Below, piece by piece: positions 33,994 to 42,212 of a stretch of 64,000 bases of DNA. The DNA is taken from assembly GCF_014203095.1 (NCBI RefSeq), contig NZ_JACHIG010000008.1, forward strand, positions 186,001 to 250,000, read 5' to 3'. Under the pieces are notes generated by a model. The model was not told where the DNA came from. It was given only the letters and a program-made list of their open reading frames with translations, and did not search any database. This DNA comes from Prosthecobacter vanneervenii (lineage in GTDB: Bacteria; Verrucomicrobiota; Verrucomicrobiia; Verrucomicrobiales; Verrucomicrobiaceae). The position numbers and the translations under genes are program-made. Numbering within the stretch: position 1 is the first letter of the stretch; the number at the start of each line of letters is the position of its first letter.

Positions 33994-34514
33994 GTTGGTT
34001 TAGGGAGGGCTAAGGCTTTGTGATCTGCCTGCACAACCGGCGGCATGTTGCCGCCGATCAGCAGCAGGACTTTGGTCATCTCACGGTAGAGTTCCGCGCA
34101 GTCAGCGCGAATCTGCGTGAGATGAAGGTCGATGTCGGACAGGCGCGAACGGATGTTCGCACGCTCCAGCGGGTCAGTGGCTTTGATTTCAGCGTCGATA
34201 TACTTGTCTTGCTGTGCCATGTAGTGGCGGCACTGCTCCGCAAAAATGGACAACGTTTCGAGAAAGCCTTGCTGAACCGCGTCGATCCGCTTGTCGATCA
34301 AGGCCCGCATCATGTCTCTTATCAAATCCGCCTTGAGGCTCAGAACATGCCTTTCGTGAGAGAGCACAGCGCCAAGCGTCTGCTCGCGGTGTTGGAGTTG
34401 AAGCTCCAGCGCGGCCAATCGGACGCGCCCCTGCTCCACGTCCACCTTCCGGTTTGCGACGGAGGCGGCTGTTTGCAGAGCCGACATGAGCATTTGGATC
34501 TGTTGGTGATTCAT
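33990..34514 (-). CDS. Soluble coiled-coil protein of the mobilization operon, unknown
   Basis: A 174-residue, almost entirely helical protein (MNHQQIQMLMSALQTAAS.. through ..LERANIRSRLSDIDLHLTQI..), rich in Gln, Arg and Leu, with no signal peptide or membrane segment. It overlaps the following membrane protein gene by 4 nt and lies 11 bp after the preceding one. The pairing of a coiled-coil protein with two membrane proteins next to a coupling ATPase suggests a structural or docking role, by context only. Confidence 0.7.
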   Translation of the reverse strand: MNHQQIQMLMSALQTAASVANRKVDVEQGRVRLAALELQLQHREQTLGAVLSHERHVLSLKADLIRDMMRALIDKRIDAVQQGFLETLSIFAEQCRHYMAQQDKYIDAEIKATDPLERANIRSRLSDIDLHLTQIRADCAELYREMTKVLLLIGGNMPPVVQADHKALALPKPT

Positions 34515-34525
34515 ATAGGGCGGAT

Positions 34526-35203
34526 TCAGTTGGAACGACGTTTCTTGATGTTGGCCTCGATGTCCGGTGCCAGCCCGGTAGGGATGGCGTTTGAAGATGG
34601 CTGTGGAGTATGCGGCGCAGAATCGTCGAAGGTTTCGACCGTATTGCTGTGGACCTCAGATGTGATGACGCTATCCAGGATGTCGAAGTCCCGATTGAGT
34701 TCCTTCTGGAACACCAGGTCTTCAAAAATGCGCAGGGCCGCCCCTGCGATCATTAGCCAAAATCCAAGCGCGGTGGATTCTGGCAGGAGCACAAGTCCCG
34801 CGAAGATGCAAAAGAATGGATCGGCAAAGCGAGCCATTCGGCGGAAGCGGCGGCAGAACTGCGGCAGCCACCGGTAGTCAAAGGGCGAAGTCCCGATGTA
34901 ATAGGTGTGCTGCAAGACACCCTTCTTGAATTCCCGCCAGCGTTTGGTGCGCTGACAACTGGAGAGGAAAAGCGAAAGCATGGCGAACCAGAAAAGCCAT
35001 TCGGGATGAGCGCCGGGTTTGTCGGGCGGAATGATGGCGGCAACGAGCGTCAAGATTCCGGTCATGATTATCATGGGCAACGGCGTCAAGAGGCGGTAGC
35101 CGATGTCCCGCCGCAGGAACACCATCACGGTCATGGCGGGGTAGCGCATGAGCCATTTGGAGTTTTCACCCCTCAACCAGTCTGAGAATCGGCGGCGGTG
35201 CAT
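34526..35203 (-). CDS. Membrane protein next to the coupling ATPase
   Basis: A 225-residue protein with membrane helices at about 39-60, 68-84 and 132-160, a basic N-terminus (MHRRRFSDWLRG) and a hydrophilic, Pro/Ser-rich tail (about 185-225). It begins 2 bp after the coupling protein gene stops. VirD4/TraD proteins normally carry their own N-terminal membrane anchor; the adjacent coupling protein lacks one, so this protein may supply the anchor in trans. That is inference. No named family recognised. Confidence 0.7.
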   Translation of the reverse strand: MHRRRFSDWLRGENSKWLMRYPAMTVMVFLRRDIGYRLLTPLPMIIMTGILTLVAAIIPPDKPGAHPEWLFWFAMLSLFLSSCQRTKRWREFKKGVLQHTYYIGTSPFDYRWLPQFCRRFRRMARFADPFFCIFAGLVLLPESTALGFWLMIAGAALRIFEDLVFQKELNRDFDILDSVITSEVHSNTVETFDDSAPHTPQPSSNAIPTGLAPDIEANIKKRRSN

Positions 35204-35204
35204 T

Positions 35205-36680
35205 TCAGCTCTGGTTGAAGGTTAGCATTCGGTAGGGCAGTGATTCCTTACCCTGCTTGAAAAGACGGCCCCCGTTGTAAACGATGGCCTCGACCTGGTT
35301 GTCGTGGAGGGAGCCGCCCCGCTTGAGCATCGTGAAGAACGACGGCTCAACGTAGGAGCGCCGCTGCTCGGAGCGGCTGACTCCGGCACTGTGGCTGCCG
35401 CCGTCCATGATCTGCCTGCCCCCTTCGTTTCTTGATTGGCCCGCGTTGGTGGAGGTGATAGTCATCCAGCGTTCACCAAACAGCTTGGAAGCCCACTCGT
35501 TTGTCTCCCCGCTATTTTGGCAGAAAAACTTGGCCTGAAGATTCCCCAGCAGGGAATCGACGGCATCAGTGTTCCCAAGAACACGCCGGTAGCTTTCACG
35601 GTTTTGCGTCAGGAAAACCGTGCAGCCCCCTGCCGATCTGGCGACTGCCTGATATTCGGCATCGAACTTCGTGACGAAGTTCTGCGCCTCGTCGGCCCAA
35701 AGGAAGACGGGGCGCAAGAAGCTGTCCCGTTTCGGCGGCGGTGTGCGCCGAAGCACGGCGACTTGGAAGCAGTATTTCCAAGCGAGGTTGGCGATGCGTC
35801 CAGCGAGCCGGTATTCCTGAACCGGCAAGTCCACGATGATGATCTTCCCGCCGAACGTGTCCTCCGGCTTGATGTTGGTGTCGGAGGAGAAGAGCTGCCG
35901 GAGGGGGCGCGTCACAAGCGGACGGGCGAGCATCGAGAACGACAGGTTGATGACGCTGCGGGTCTTCTCGGAAAGCTGGGGGTATTCCTTCATCCAGTAG
36001 TTCCGGCACTCCTCGAAGTCCGCCCGGACTTCGGGACGGGCTTTGCTCGTCTCGCGGTCAGCCTCTTTAATGATGGCCGCGCAAGTGCTGCTTTGCTGCC
36101 ATTCTGGGTCGTCTAGCTGTGCCAAATTTTGGGGTGCGGTCGTCACAATCGACCGCATCAGCGGGAGCGAAACTTGCAGGTTCGCGAACAGCGGCAAATC
36201 GACCAGATTGGTGTTCAGGTGGTGCAGGGCATCGTCCCAAAACTTGTTGTCCCCCTGGCCGCCCTCGGTGGCACCTGATGAGGCGATGGCACCAGCAATC
36301 TCGTCGAGGATGGAGACGATGTTGATGGTCAGCCCTCCCCCCTCTTCTGGACGGCTGGCTTCCCATTCGAGGAAGTTGAAGCGGCTGGTTCCCGCGCCGT
36401 CCACGATGACGAGATCCTTGTGACGCTTTGTCTCAGTCGCCCACTGCTCCCATTGGCGACGTTCTTCCTTCTTCGCGCAGAGCACGAGTCCGCCGAAGCC
36501 GGCGGCGAGGTAGCCATAGGCCAGATGCTTTGCAGGGCCGCTGGTCTTGCCACTGCCGGTTGCACCGAAAACGCAGACGCCAGTCAGCGCGTCGGAGATG
36601 CGGAAGCCATCTCCGTCACCCCAATCGCGAAGGAGTGTTTGAGGGTGAAATTCGGGCAACTTCTTTCCGCCGGGCCACAT
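35205..36680 (-). CDS. VirD4/TraD-type coupling ATPase (TraM-recognition domain)
   Basis: A 491-residue type IV coupling protein. Walker A GATGSGKTSG at 39-48, Walker B LWADEAQNF near 325, LTQN shortly after, and the TraD/VirD4-like C-terminal segment with AKFFCQNSGETNEWASKLFG. It would pump the relaxase-DNA complex to a mating channel. There are no N-terminal membrane helices: the P-loop comes 39 residues from the start, unlike classical VirD4. The downstream genes encode two membrane proteins that could anchor it. No other type IV secretion genes occur in the window, which marks the element as mobilizable rather than self-transmissible. Confidence 0.88.
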   Translation of the reverse strand: MWPGGKKLPEFHPQTLLRDWGDGDGFRISDALTGVCVFGATGSGKTSGPAKHLAYGYLAAGFGGLVLCAKKEERRQWEQWATETKRHKDLVIVDGAGTSRFNFLEWEASRPEEGGGLTINIVSILDEIAGAIASSGATEGGQGDNKFWDDALHHLNTNLVDLPLFANLQVSLPLMRSIVTTAPQNLAQLDDPEWQQSSTCAAIIKEADRETSKARPEVRADFEECRNYWMKEYPQLSEKTRSVINLSFSMLARPLVTRPLRQLFSSDTNIKPEDTFGGKIIIVDLPVQEYRLAGRIANLAWKYCFQVAVLRRTPPPKRDSFLRPVFLWADEAQNFVTKFDAEYQAVARSAGGCTVFLTQNRESYRRVLGNTDAVDSLLGNLQAKFFCQNSGETNEWASKLFGERWMTITSTNAGQSRNEGGRQIMDGGSHSAGVSRSEQRRSYVEPSFFTMLKRGGSLHDNQVEAIVYNGGRLFKQGKESLPYRMLTFNQS

Positions 36681-36779
36681 GCGGGGATGGATTTAGCAGC
36701 GGCATTTTTTGGCGGCAAGGTAAATCGCGGACATAGGCGGCGAGCGGGGGTTTCAGGGGGTGGTCAGTCCCCATGAAGC

Positions 36780-36995
36780 GGGTTCCAAGGGGGCACCCTT
36801 TGGGTCAGGGATTTGAAGGGCGGAACGCCCTCAGCGGGCGCAACGAACGCCCGCCAAAAAGGGTTCCAAGGGAGACGCTCCTTTGGTCGGGTTGCAAGGG
36901 CAGAGCGCCCTTGCCGAGCGGTAAAACCGCTCACCCAAGCGGGGTCCAGGGGGCGGCTTTGAAGCCCCCTTGGCGAGGAATGTTGCTTGCAACAT
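36780..36995. repeat. Dense array of short hairpins, candidate oriT/leader region
   Basis: Lies in the 560-bp gene-free space between the divergent coupling protein and relaxase genes. Successive inverted repeats by eye: CCAAGGG..CCCTTTGG, AGGGCG-GAA-CGCCCT, GCGGGCG-7 nt-CGCCCGC, CCAAGGGAG-ACG-CTCCTTTGG (one G-T), CAAGGGC-5 nt-GCCCTTG, GAGCGGT-AAA-ACCGCTC, GGCTT-TG-AAGCC, GTTGC-TT-GCAAC. At least seven hairpins in about 215 bp. The nicking site of a MobA/MobL relaxase is normally next to its gene, so oriT is expected here, but I cannot point to the nic site. Confidence 0.55.
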
Positions 36996-37240
36996 ATAAC
37001 CTCGCCATTCCTCCGCTCGCCTGTCGGCTCGCTCCGTAACGGGCTGTGGTGCTCGCTGACCGCTCGCGGCCATTATTATGATGACTGCGCACCGGCCAAG
37101 GGTGGCGGTCGCAGTGACGAAAGAGGGCTGGGCTGCCTCAAATCGCGCAACCCCGCAGCCAGCCTCATTCTCCGAGACAAAAGGCAACGCACTATGGTAT
37201 AATGTTCGGAAGAGAGTCGGTCGGACGACTGGAGAGGCGT

Positions 37241-38152
37241 ATGGCAATGTTCCGACTCGAAGCGAAGATTTTTAGCCGCGAAAAGCGTGGCCGGTCAGTC
37301 GTAGCTGCCGCCGCTTACCGCGCAGGAACGAAGCTCCGCGACGAGATTAAAGAGAAGATTTTTGACTATGCTCGGCGGAGCAAGGGGGTGGTCTCTCACG
37401 CGATTCTCGCGCCCGAAGATGCTCCCGCCTGGGCGCAAGATTCCGGTAAGTTGTGGAACGCGGTAGAAGCTGGAGAGAAGCGCAAAGACGCCCAGCTTGC
37501 CCGCGAATTTATCCTGTCAGTTCCGCCGGAACTGCCCACTCAGGCCCAATTTCAGACGGCAGTGGATTGGGCCAAAACTCATTTGGTGAACTCCGGGATG
37601 ATTGCCGAATTGTCACTTCATCATCCCAAGTCCGGCAAAAATCCGCACGTCCATATTCTATGCACCATGCGCAAATTGGAGGGCGAGGAGTTCAGCCGGA
37701 AGAAGGCGACGGAATGGAATGACGTTGGCCTTCTGGTCAAACAGCGGGCCTCCTGGGCGGAGGCGGTGAACGCCGCGCTTGAACAAGCCGGACGTGAAGA
37801 GCGGGTGGATCATCGGTCACTAAAAGACCGGGGAATCGACCGGCTGCCCCAGCCAAAAATTGGCGTGTCCGCCACCGCCTTAAAGCGCCGGGGAGTCGAA
37901 GACGACCCGAAACGCTTTCAGGAGGTTCGCCGCGTTAAAGTCCTCAATGAGGTTCTCCCGATGATGAAGGCCCTCAAGGGGCACGGTGAAGTGGCCCAAA
38001 ATGGCGCTGGTCATTCGTGGTGGGAGCGTTCGGTGATGTTCCTGGGGCGGGTCAAAGCGCAGGCCGCCGAAGTTGCCAAGAACACCTGGAGGAAGTTTGT
38101 TGACGCCCGGAAGGGCCGCGATGACACGAAAGGGCCAGAACTTGATTTTTAA
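37241..38152 (+). CDS. MobA/MobL-family relaxase
   Basis: A 303-residue HUH relaxase. The N-terminal segment FRLEAKIFSREKRGRSVVAA with the catalytic Tyr at about 26 in AAAYRAGTK, and the HUH motif in NPHVHILCTMR (two His at about 136 and 138), are the MobA/MobL signatures. It should nick at oriT and lead single-strand transfer. The frame opens at 37202; I use the ATG at 37241 (another ATG at 37247), with GGAGAG just upstream, because the conserved domain begins immediately after. It is shorter than primase-fused MobA proteins. Two small genes follow at 2-nt and 1-nt spacing. Confidence 0.9.
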   Translation: MAMFRLEAKIFSREKRGRSVVAAAAYRAGTKLRDEIKEKIFDYARRSKGVVSHAILAPEDAPAWAQDSGKLWNAVEAGEKRKDAQLAREFILSVPPELPTQAQFQTAVDWAKTHLVNSGMIAELSLHHPKSGKNPHVHILCTMRKLEGEEFSRKKATEWNDVGLLVKQRASWAEAVNAALEQAGREERVDHRSLKDRGIDRLPQPKIGVSATALKRRGVEDDPKRFQEVRRVKVLNEVLPMMKALKGHGEVAQNGAGHSWWERSVMFLGRVKAQAAEVAKNTWRKFVDARKGRDDTKGPELDF

Positions 38153-38154
38153 TT

Positions 38155-38502
38155 ATGGCAACACTCAATCCTCTGAAACGGCGCTCAATGGATGCAATCA
38201 CGCATTCAGAGACACAGGCGCACATGCGCCTGTTCTGCGGCACCTCCGCAACAAGGGTCAAGGCTCCGGCTGCCGCCCCCTCCTCACCTCAGAGCTTTGC
38301 AAAAGGCGTGAAGCGACTGGCGATGGACGCTGTTTCCAACGTGGAAACCGTCGCCCAGGTTGGCTGGGTAAAGCTCACCGGCGGGGTGGCCGTTTATTCG
38401 GCAAGGATTCGAGAAATGGACCGCGACGCGCAAAGAGACGACGCGCTGCGCAAATATGTAAAGGCTCAAGAGAAGCAGAGCCGAGAACACGAAAGGGAAT
38501 GA
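38155..38502 (+). CDS. Small basic protein downstream of the relaxase
   Basis: A 115-residue protein, Ala/Lys/Arg-rich, with a hydrophobic amphipathic stretch in the middle (VETVAQVGWVKLTGGVAVYSA, about 63-83) and a highly charged coiled-coil-like end (REMDRDAQRDDALRKYVKAQEKQ..). It starts 2 bp after the relaxase stop and ends 1 bp before the next gene, so it is part of a mobilization operon. Likely an accessory relaxosome protein by position; family unknown. Confidence 0.65.
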   Translation: MATLNPLKRRSMDAITHSETQAHMRLFCGTSATRVKAPAAAPSSPQSFAKGVKRLAMDAVSNVETVAQVGWVKLTGGVAVYSARIREMDRDAQRDDALRKYVKAQEKQSREHERE

Positions 38503-38503
38503 A

Positions 38504-38941
38504 ATGAACGACCCTCTTGCACAGTTTCGCAAAAAGCCACCCGGAACGACGGCGGACACGCCGCCCCCAAAAGGTTCCGACGAGTACGTGGCTTTCGACG
38601 CCAAAGACAAAGTGGACCGCCTCAAGATCAGGCGGGCAAACGACCCGACGCGCTCGCCGGGCTATGCCTACCTGCTCGACATTGTTTACGACGGCCCCTA
38701 TGGGACCAACTTTGTCTTGGTGTTCACCTTCCTGATGGTGCTTGTCAGGGGAAAGAATCTCCAGAGCGTGGTGATGGCTTTGGAAATGGGCACTGCCGAT
38801 TTCATTCAGGAGTTCGACCCTGACAGGTGGCAAATGCCCAAAGACGACAAGGCTCCGTTTATTGAGTCAATCGAGGTGATCGTTCAGGAGAGCGGGCCGT
38901 CCATTGCCGACAGCGAGAGAGGCAAGAAGACGGTTCACTAG
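38504..38941 (+). CDS. Unknown protein of the mobilization operon (145 aa)
   Basis: Hydrophilic, Pro-rich N-terminus (MNDPLAQFRKKPPGTTADTP), then a globular part with a hydrophobic core (PGYAYLLDIVYDGPYGTNFV.., VVMALEMGTADFIQEFDPDR) and a charged tail. The pattern YGTNF(V/I)LVFTFLMV..VRGKNL suggests a small alpha/beta domain; no membrane helix is certain. It ends the three-gene relaxase operon, and the upstream GGAATGAA is a weak ribosome binding site. No family recognised. Confidence 0.65.
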   Translation: MNDPLAQFRKKPPGTTADTPPPKGSDEYVAFDAKDKVDRLKIRRANDPTRSPGYAYLLDIVYDGPYGTNFVLVFTFLMVLVRGKNLQSVVMALEMGTADFIQEFDPDRWQMPKDDKAPFIESIEVIVQESGPSIADSERGKKTVH

Positions 38942-38993
38942 GCTTGAAGCGTGTTTTGAAATGAGGCTTATGAGGTAAAGAAAGAGGTAGGTT

Positions 38994-39203
38994 ATGATGA
39001 ACGGCATTCCTGAAACCGGCTTTGTCCGGCTCTCTCAGGTGTTAAACGTGATTCCCATCGGCAAGACGTGCTGGTGGGAGGGCGTGAAGTCGGGGCGTTT
39101 CCCCAAGCCAATCAAGTTGACGGAACGCTGCACCGCATGGAGAGCGGAAGACATTCACGAGCTGATAAAGGCACTCTCGGAACAATCCGCTACACGGCAT
39201 TGA
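38994..39203 (+). CDS. AlpA-like excisionase/regulator
   Basis: A 69-residue winged-helix protein: VRLSQVLNVIPIGKTCWWEG.. KSGRFPKPIKLTERCTAWRAEDI.., the AlpA signature (R..VL...P...S/T.W..V..G.FP.P..L..R..AW...DI). AlpA proteins act as excisionase or integrase regulators on P4-like elements; the P4-type integrase gene follows 370 bp downstream in the same orientation. GAGGTAGG lies 6 nt upstream of the tandem ATGs. One canonical AlpA position, usually Ser/Thr, reads KTCWW here. Confidence 0.88.
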   Translation: MMNGIPETGFVRLSQVLNVIPIGKTCWWEGVKSGRFPKPIKLTERCTAWRAEDIHELIKALSEQSATRH

Positions 39204-39274
39204 TGAGTGGCTGGTGTTTCGATTGCCCTTTTTTGTGAATTCTGTTACAAATTTTTTCAGCTCGTTTTTCCCCG

Positions 39275-39298
39275 CGCAGGATTGATAAGAATCCTGCG
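39275..39298. repeat. Perfect 9-bp inverted repeat upstream of the internal integrase
   Basis: CGCAGGATT-GATAAG-AATCCTGCG. No T-run follows on either strand, so it is more likely a protein-binding palindrome (AlpA or integrase regulation) than a terminator. Confidence 0.5.
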
Positions 39299-39393
39299 AC
39301 ACAGCTTCAATCAAACGGGGGTAAATATAGGGGTAAACGAGTTTTCCACATCGTTAATTGAACAAGTTTAACAAGTGGTTGGCGCGATGATGT

Positions 39394-39413
39394 GAATCCT
39401 ATCTCCCCGACCA
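39394..39413 (+). other. tRNA 3'-end-like sequence, possible attP of the internal integrase
   Basis: GAATCCTATCTCCCCGACCA looks like the end of a tRNA: GAATCC of the T-loop/T-stem, a 7-nt acceptor strand, discriminator and CCA. No 5' part exists upstream. It lies 164 bp before the start of a P4-type integrase; such enzymes normally integrate at tRNA 3' ends with the tRNA fragment next to int. It may be a fossil or alternative attachment site. Confidence 0.4.
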
Positions 39414-39576
39414 TCTCTTCAAACGGCAGGGGCCGTTAACGTCCGAAAAATCGAGCAAAACAGCCACTCAGACGCAGCGCATGGTTCGCTGGCGTTCGCA
39501 CCGAATCGTTGACATTCGCGTGCGAATGGGGGTAACATTTTATGCAGTTACCCCCACTTGTGCAGGAGTTACCCCC

Positions 39577-40779
39577 ATGCCTCTCACAAACACTGCGATT
39601 CGCAGTGCTAAGCCGCAGAGCAAGCCTTTCAAACTGTCAGATGGCGGCGGGTTGTTCCTGCTCGTCCAGCCGAACGGCAGCAAATGGTGGCGATACAAGT
39701 ATCGGTTTGGGGGTAAGGAAAAGCTCCTCGCGCTCGGTTCTTACCCTGAAGTGAGCCTCGCCGAGGTCAGGGAACTGCACTACAAGGCGCGGAAAGCCTT
39801 GTCTGCTGGCATAGATCCCGGCGAAAAGAAGAAGGAAGCCAAGCAGCGCCTCCGCTCCAAAGTGGAGAGCGATTTCGAGTCTGTGGCCCGTGAGTATCAC
39901 GAACAGCATCTTCATGAGTGGAACCCCCGCTATGCCCGCGATGTAATCAATCGCCTCGAAACACATCTCTTCCCGAAGTTTGGCAAGAAGCCTATCGCCG
40001 ACATCACCTCGCTTGATGTTTTGGACGCCCTTCGAGTCATCGAGAAGGCCGGGGCTTTGGATATGGCTCAACGCATGATGCAGACATGCGCACAAGTCTT
40101 CCGCTACGCCGTGACCACGGGGCGGGCAGAGCGCAACCCGGTGACAGACTTGCGCGGAGCGCTCAAGGCACCGGTCAGGAAGCATCATGCCTACTTGGAT
40201 GCCAACCAACTGCCGGAGTATTTGGAAAAGCTGGCCGCCTACCAAGGCGAGCCGCAAACCACGCTGGCCCTCCGTTTTCTACTACTTACCTTCGTTCGCA
40301 CCACTGAGCTGCGCGGTGCTCTTTGGAAGGAAATCAGCTTTGAAAATGCTGATTGGCGTATTCCAGCGGAGCGCATGAAAATGAAAGACCCGCATATTGT
40401 GCCGCTCTCGCGGCAGGCAATCGCGGTCCTGAAGGAACTACAAAAGCTAACGGGACACCGGGAGCACGTCTTCCCCAATCAGAACAACCCCAAGACCTTC
40501 ATGTCTGAGAACACGATGCTCTATGCCCTCTACCGGATGGGCTATCACAGCCGGACCACAGGTCACGGCTTCAGAGCGACGGCCAGCACGATTCTCAATG
40601 AAAACGGCTTTCAGCCCGACTTGATCGAACGCCAGCTCGCCCACTGCGAGCGGAACAAGGTTCGCGCTGCTTACAATCACGCCCAATACTTGCCGGAGCG
40701 CCGGAAAATGATGCAATGGTGGGCTGACTACTTGGACGAAGCAGCCAAGAATAAATCGCCCAAGAAACCGAAAAAGTGA
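39577..40779 (+). CDS. P4-type tyrosine integrase (DUF4102 arm domain)
   Basis: A 400-residue integrase. N-terminal arm-binding domain starts right at the chosen ATG (MPLTNTAIRSAKPQSKPFKL.. DGGGLFLLV), followed by a SAM-like core-binding domain and a catalytic domain with Arg in TFVRTTELRG (near 240), His-x-x-Arg in TGHGFRATAST (near 330), His in LAHCERN and the nucleophile Tyr in AAYNHAQY (near 365). All catalytic residues are intact. The frame is open upstream to 39481 but those codons run through the GGGGGTAAC repeats and do not match the family. It is 4 kb from the right end, unlike the second recombinase, which adjoins it. Confidence 0.92.
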   Translation: MPLTNTAIRSAKPQSKPFKLSDGGGLFLLVQPNGSKWWRYKYRFGGKEKLLALGSYPEVSLAEVRELHYKARKALSAGIDPGEKKKEAKQRLRSKVESDFESVAREYHEQHLHEWNPRYARDVINRLETHLFPKFGKKPIADITSLDVLDALRVIEKAGALDMAQRMMQTCAQVFRYAVTTGRAERNPVTDLRGALKAPVRKHHAYLDANQLPEYLEKLAAYQGEPQTTLALRFLLLTFVRTTELRGALWKEISFENADWRIPAERMKMKDPHIVPLSRQAIAVLKELQKLTGHREHVFPNQNNPKTFMSENTMLYALYRMGYHSRTTGHGFRATASTILNENGFQPDLIERQLAHCERNKVRAAYNHAQYLPERRKMMQWWADYLDEAAKNKSPKKPKK

Positions 40780-41006
40780 GCGGTTTCGTCGCTTGGATGA
40801 TGCCCCCCTCGCCCCGCCTTTTGTGGTGGTGACTGCGAGAATGATTAGCCAGACACGAGTGCGTTCAAGGCTGTTCACTTCCGCGCTGTGCTTGTGCAGT
40901 TTCGCCCCGTTGGCGCTGCGCGGCCTTTCCCGCTCCCTCGCTTAACCTGGCTTTTGGCCTCGCTCGCGTCACGCCAATCAAGGCGGGCAGCAGCAAGGAG
41001 GACAAC

Positions 41007-41102
41007 ATGACCATCGGCGAACTCGCACTTCTCATCAGTTCAATAGCTCAACTGATTGCTTCATGCGTTGCAGTAGTCAGCACCAAGCGCCGCAAACGCT
41101 AG
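41007..41102 (+). CDS. 31-residue single-membrane-helix protein
   Basis: ATG at 41007 preceded by a near-perfect AAGGAGG 5 nt upstream. The product is MTIGELALLISSIAQLIASC followed by VAVVSTKRRKR: one hydrophobic helix and a C-terminal basic cluster (KRRKR) that would sit in the cytoplasm. Too short for standard ORF cut-offs. It lies between the convergent integrase and Fic genes, where no other coding sequence is visible. It could be a small toxin (type I-like) or a membrane peptide; no antisense RNA was identified. Confidence 0.6.
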   Translation: MTIGELALLISSIAQLIASCVAVVSTKRRKR

Positions 41103-41138
41103 TGTTGCGGGCACTCGGCTGCGTGCTGGGCGCTCTTG

Positions 41139-42188
41139 TCACGGTAGGGCATACCATGTGCCCTTGCCTGCCCCGTGCTTGACCAAATGGCCTTGCTCCA
41201 GCAAGTGCCGGAAATGCTCCTTGAGCGTGTTCCGGCTTGCTCCAGTCACCTTGATGATGTCGCCCATTGTCACGCGGCCATGCTGCCTTGCATGGTCGAT
41301 GATCTGCACGGCCAGTTCTGGCAGGGCGGCCATGACAATCTTTTCGCGCTCAACCTTCGTTGCCAAGCGGCGTTTCTGCTGCTGCAAAGCACGCAGAAAG
41401 AACAGCAGCCAAGGCTGCCAGTTGGGCGCGTCGGTGCGGATGGTTCCCTGTGTCTGGCGAAGACCGAGATAGTAGCCCTCTTTGCTGTTCTCAATGACGC
41501 TCTCCAGCGAACTGTAAGGCACATAGGCGTAGCCAGCCTGTAACAGTAGCAGGGTGGTCAGAATGCGGCTCAAGCGGCCATTGCCATCTTGGAAGGGATG
41601 GATTTCCAAGAACACCACGACAAAGACAGCAACAACCAGCAGCGGGTGCGTGCGCTTCAACTCGCGAGCCTCGTTCAGCCAAGCGACAAGCTCGGCCATG
41701 AGGCGCGGTGTATCGAACGGCGTGGCTGTCTCGAACACAATGCCGATCTGCTTGCCGTTCTCATCGAAGGCGGCGACGCTGTTGGAAAGCGTTTTGTATT
41801 CGCCGCGATGCCGCTCGTCCTTCTCGCTGTAGCGCAGAAGGTCGCGGTGAAGCTGCTTGATGTGGTTCTCGGTGATGGGGATGTCTTGCCAAGCATGGAA
41901 GATGGTTTCCATGACCTCGGCATAGCCAGCGACTTCCTGCTCGTCGCGAGTGTCGAACTTCTTGATTTCCAGATTGGCAAGCAGCCGCTCGACCTCACGG
42001 TCGGTGAGTTTGCTGCCCTCAATGCGAGTGGAAGAACCGATGCTCTCAATGGTCGCAACGTGGCGCAGTGCCTTCAAGCGTTCAGGGGCAAGCGTGCCAA
42101 GGGCACGCCAAGCGCCTTTGAACTCGTCAATTTCGGCAATCAGCGCCAGCAATTCGGGCGTGATCTGAATGGCATCGGTTTTCAGCAT
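41139..42188 (-). CDS. Fic-family AMP/NMP-transferase with winged-helix C-terminus
   Basis: A 349-residue Fic protein with the full active-site motif HPFQDGNGRLSR at about 197-208 and the inhibitory motif SSTRIEG at about 52-58 placed N-terminal to it (class II Fic, autoinhibited in cis). The C-terminus (about 290-349, ..VTMGDIIKVTGASRNTLKEH..) is a winged-helix DNA-binding domain, so it may bind DNA and regulate itself. The usual activity is AMP transfer to target proteins. The start has AGGAGG 6 nt upstream. Two copies of a 16-bp motif lie just upstream (42213-42262). Confidence 0.92.
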   Translation of the reverse strand: MLKTDAIQITPELLALIAEIDEFKGAWRALGTLAPERLKALRHVATIESIGSSTRIEGSKLTDREVERLLANLEIKKFDTRDEQEVAGYAEVMETIFHAWQDIPITENHIKQLHRDLLRYSEKDERHRGEYKTLSNSVAAFDENGKQIGIVFETATPFDTPRLMAELVAWLNEARELKRTHPLLVVAVFVVVFLEIHPFQDGNGRLSRILTTLLLLQAGYAYVPYSSLESVIENSKEGYYLGLRQTQGTIRTDAPNWQPWLLFFLRALQQQKRRLATKVEREKIVMAALPELAVQIIDHARQHGRVTMGDIIKVTGASRNTLKEHFRHLLEQGHLVKHGAGKGTWYALP

Positions 42189-42212
42189 GGGAACCTCCTA
42201 CACCCGAATATA

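Larger units (their letters stand above)
39204..39576. promoter_or_regulatory. Regulatory/attachment region upstream of the internal integrase
   Basis: A 370-bp gene-free stretch holding the 9-bp palindrome (39275-39298), GGGGGTAAA at 39317-39325 and GGGGTAAA at 39330-39337, the tRNA-3'-like segment (39394-39413), and GGGGGTAAC (39528-39536) with GTTACCCCC twice (39547-39555, 39568-39576) directly against the integrase ATG. The last copies overlap the ribosome-binding position, so a protein bound there would repress integrase translation or transcription. Confidence 0.5.

Noticed and set aside
36773-37039. Plus-strand frame of 88 residues with repeated KRVPRG/CKGRAPL pieces
   Set aside because: The repeated residues come from the inverted repeats in the DNA; no ribosome binding site and an unnatural composition.
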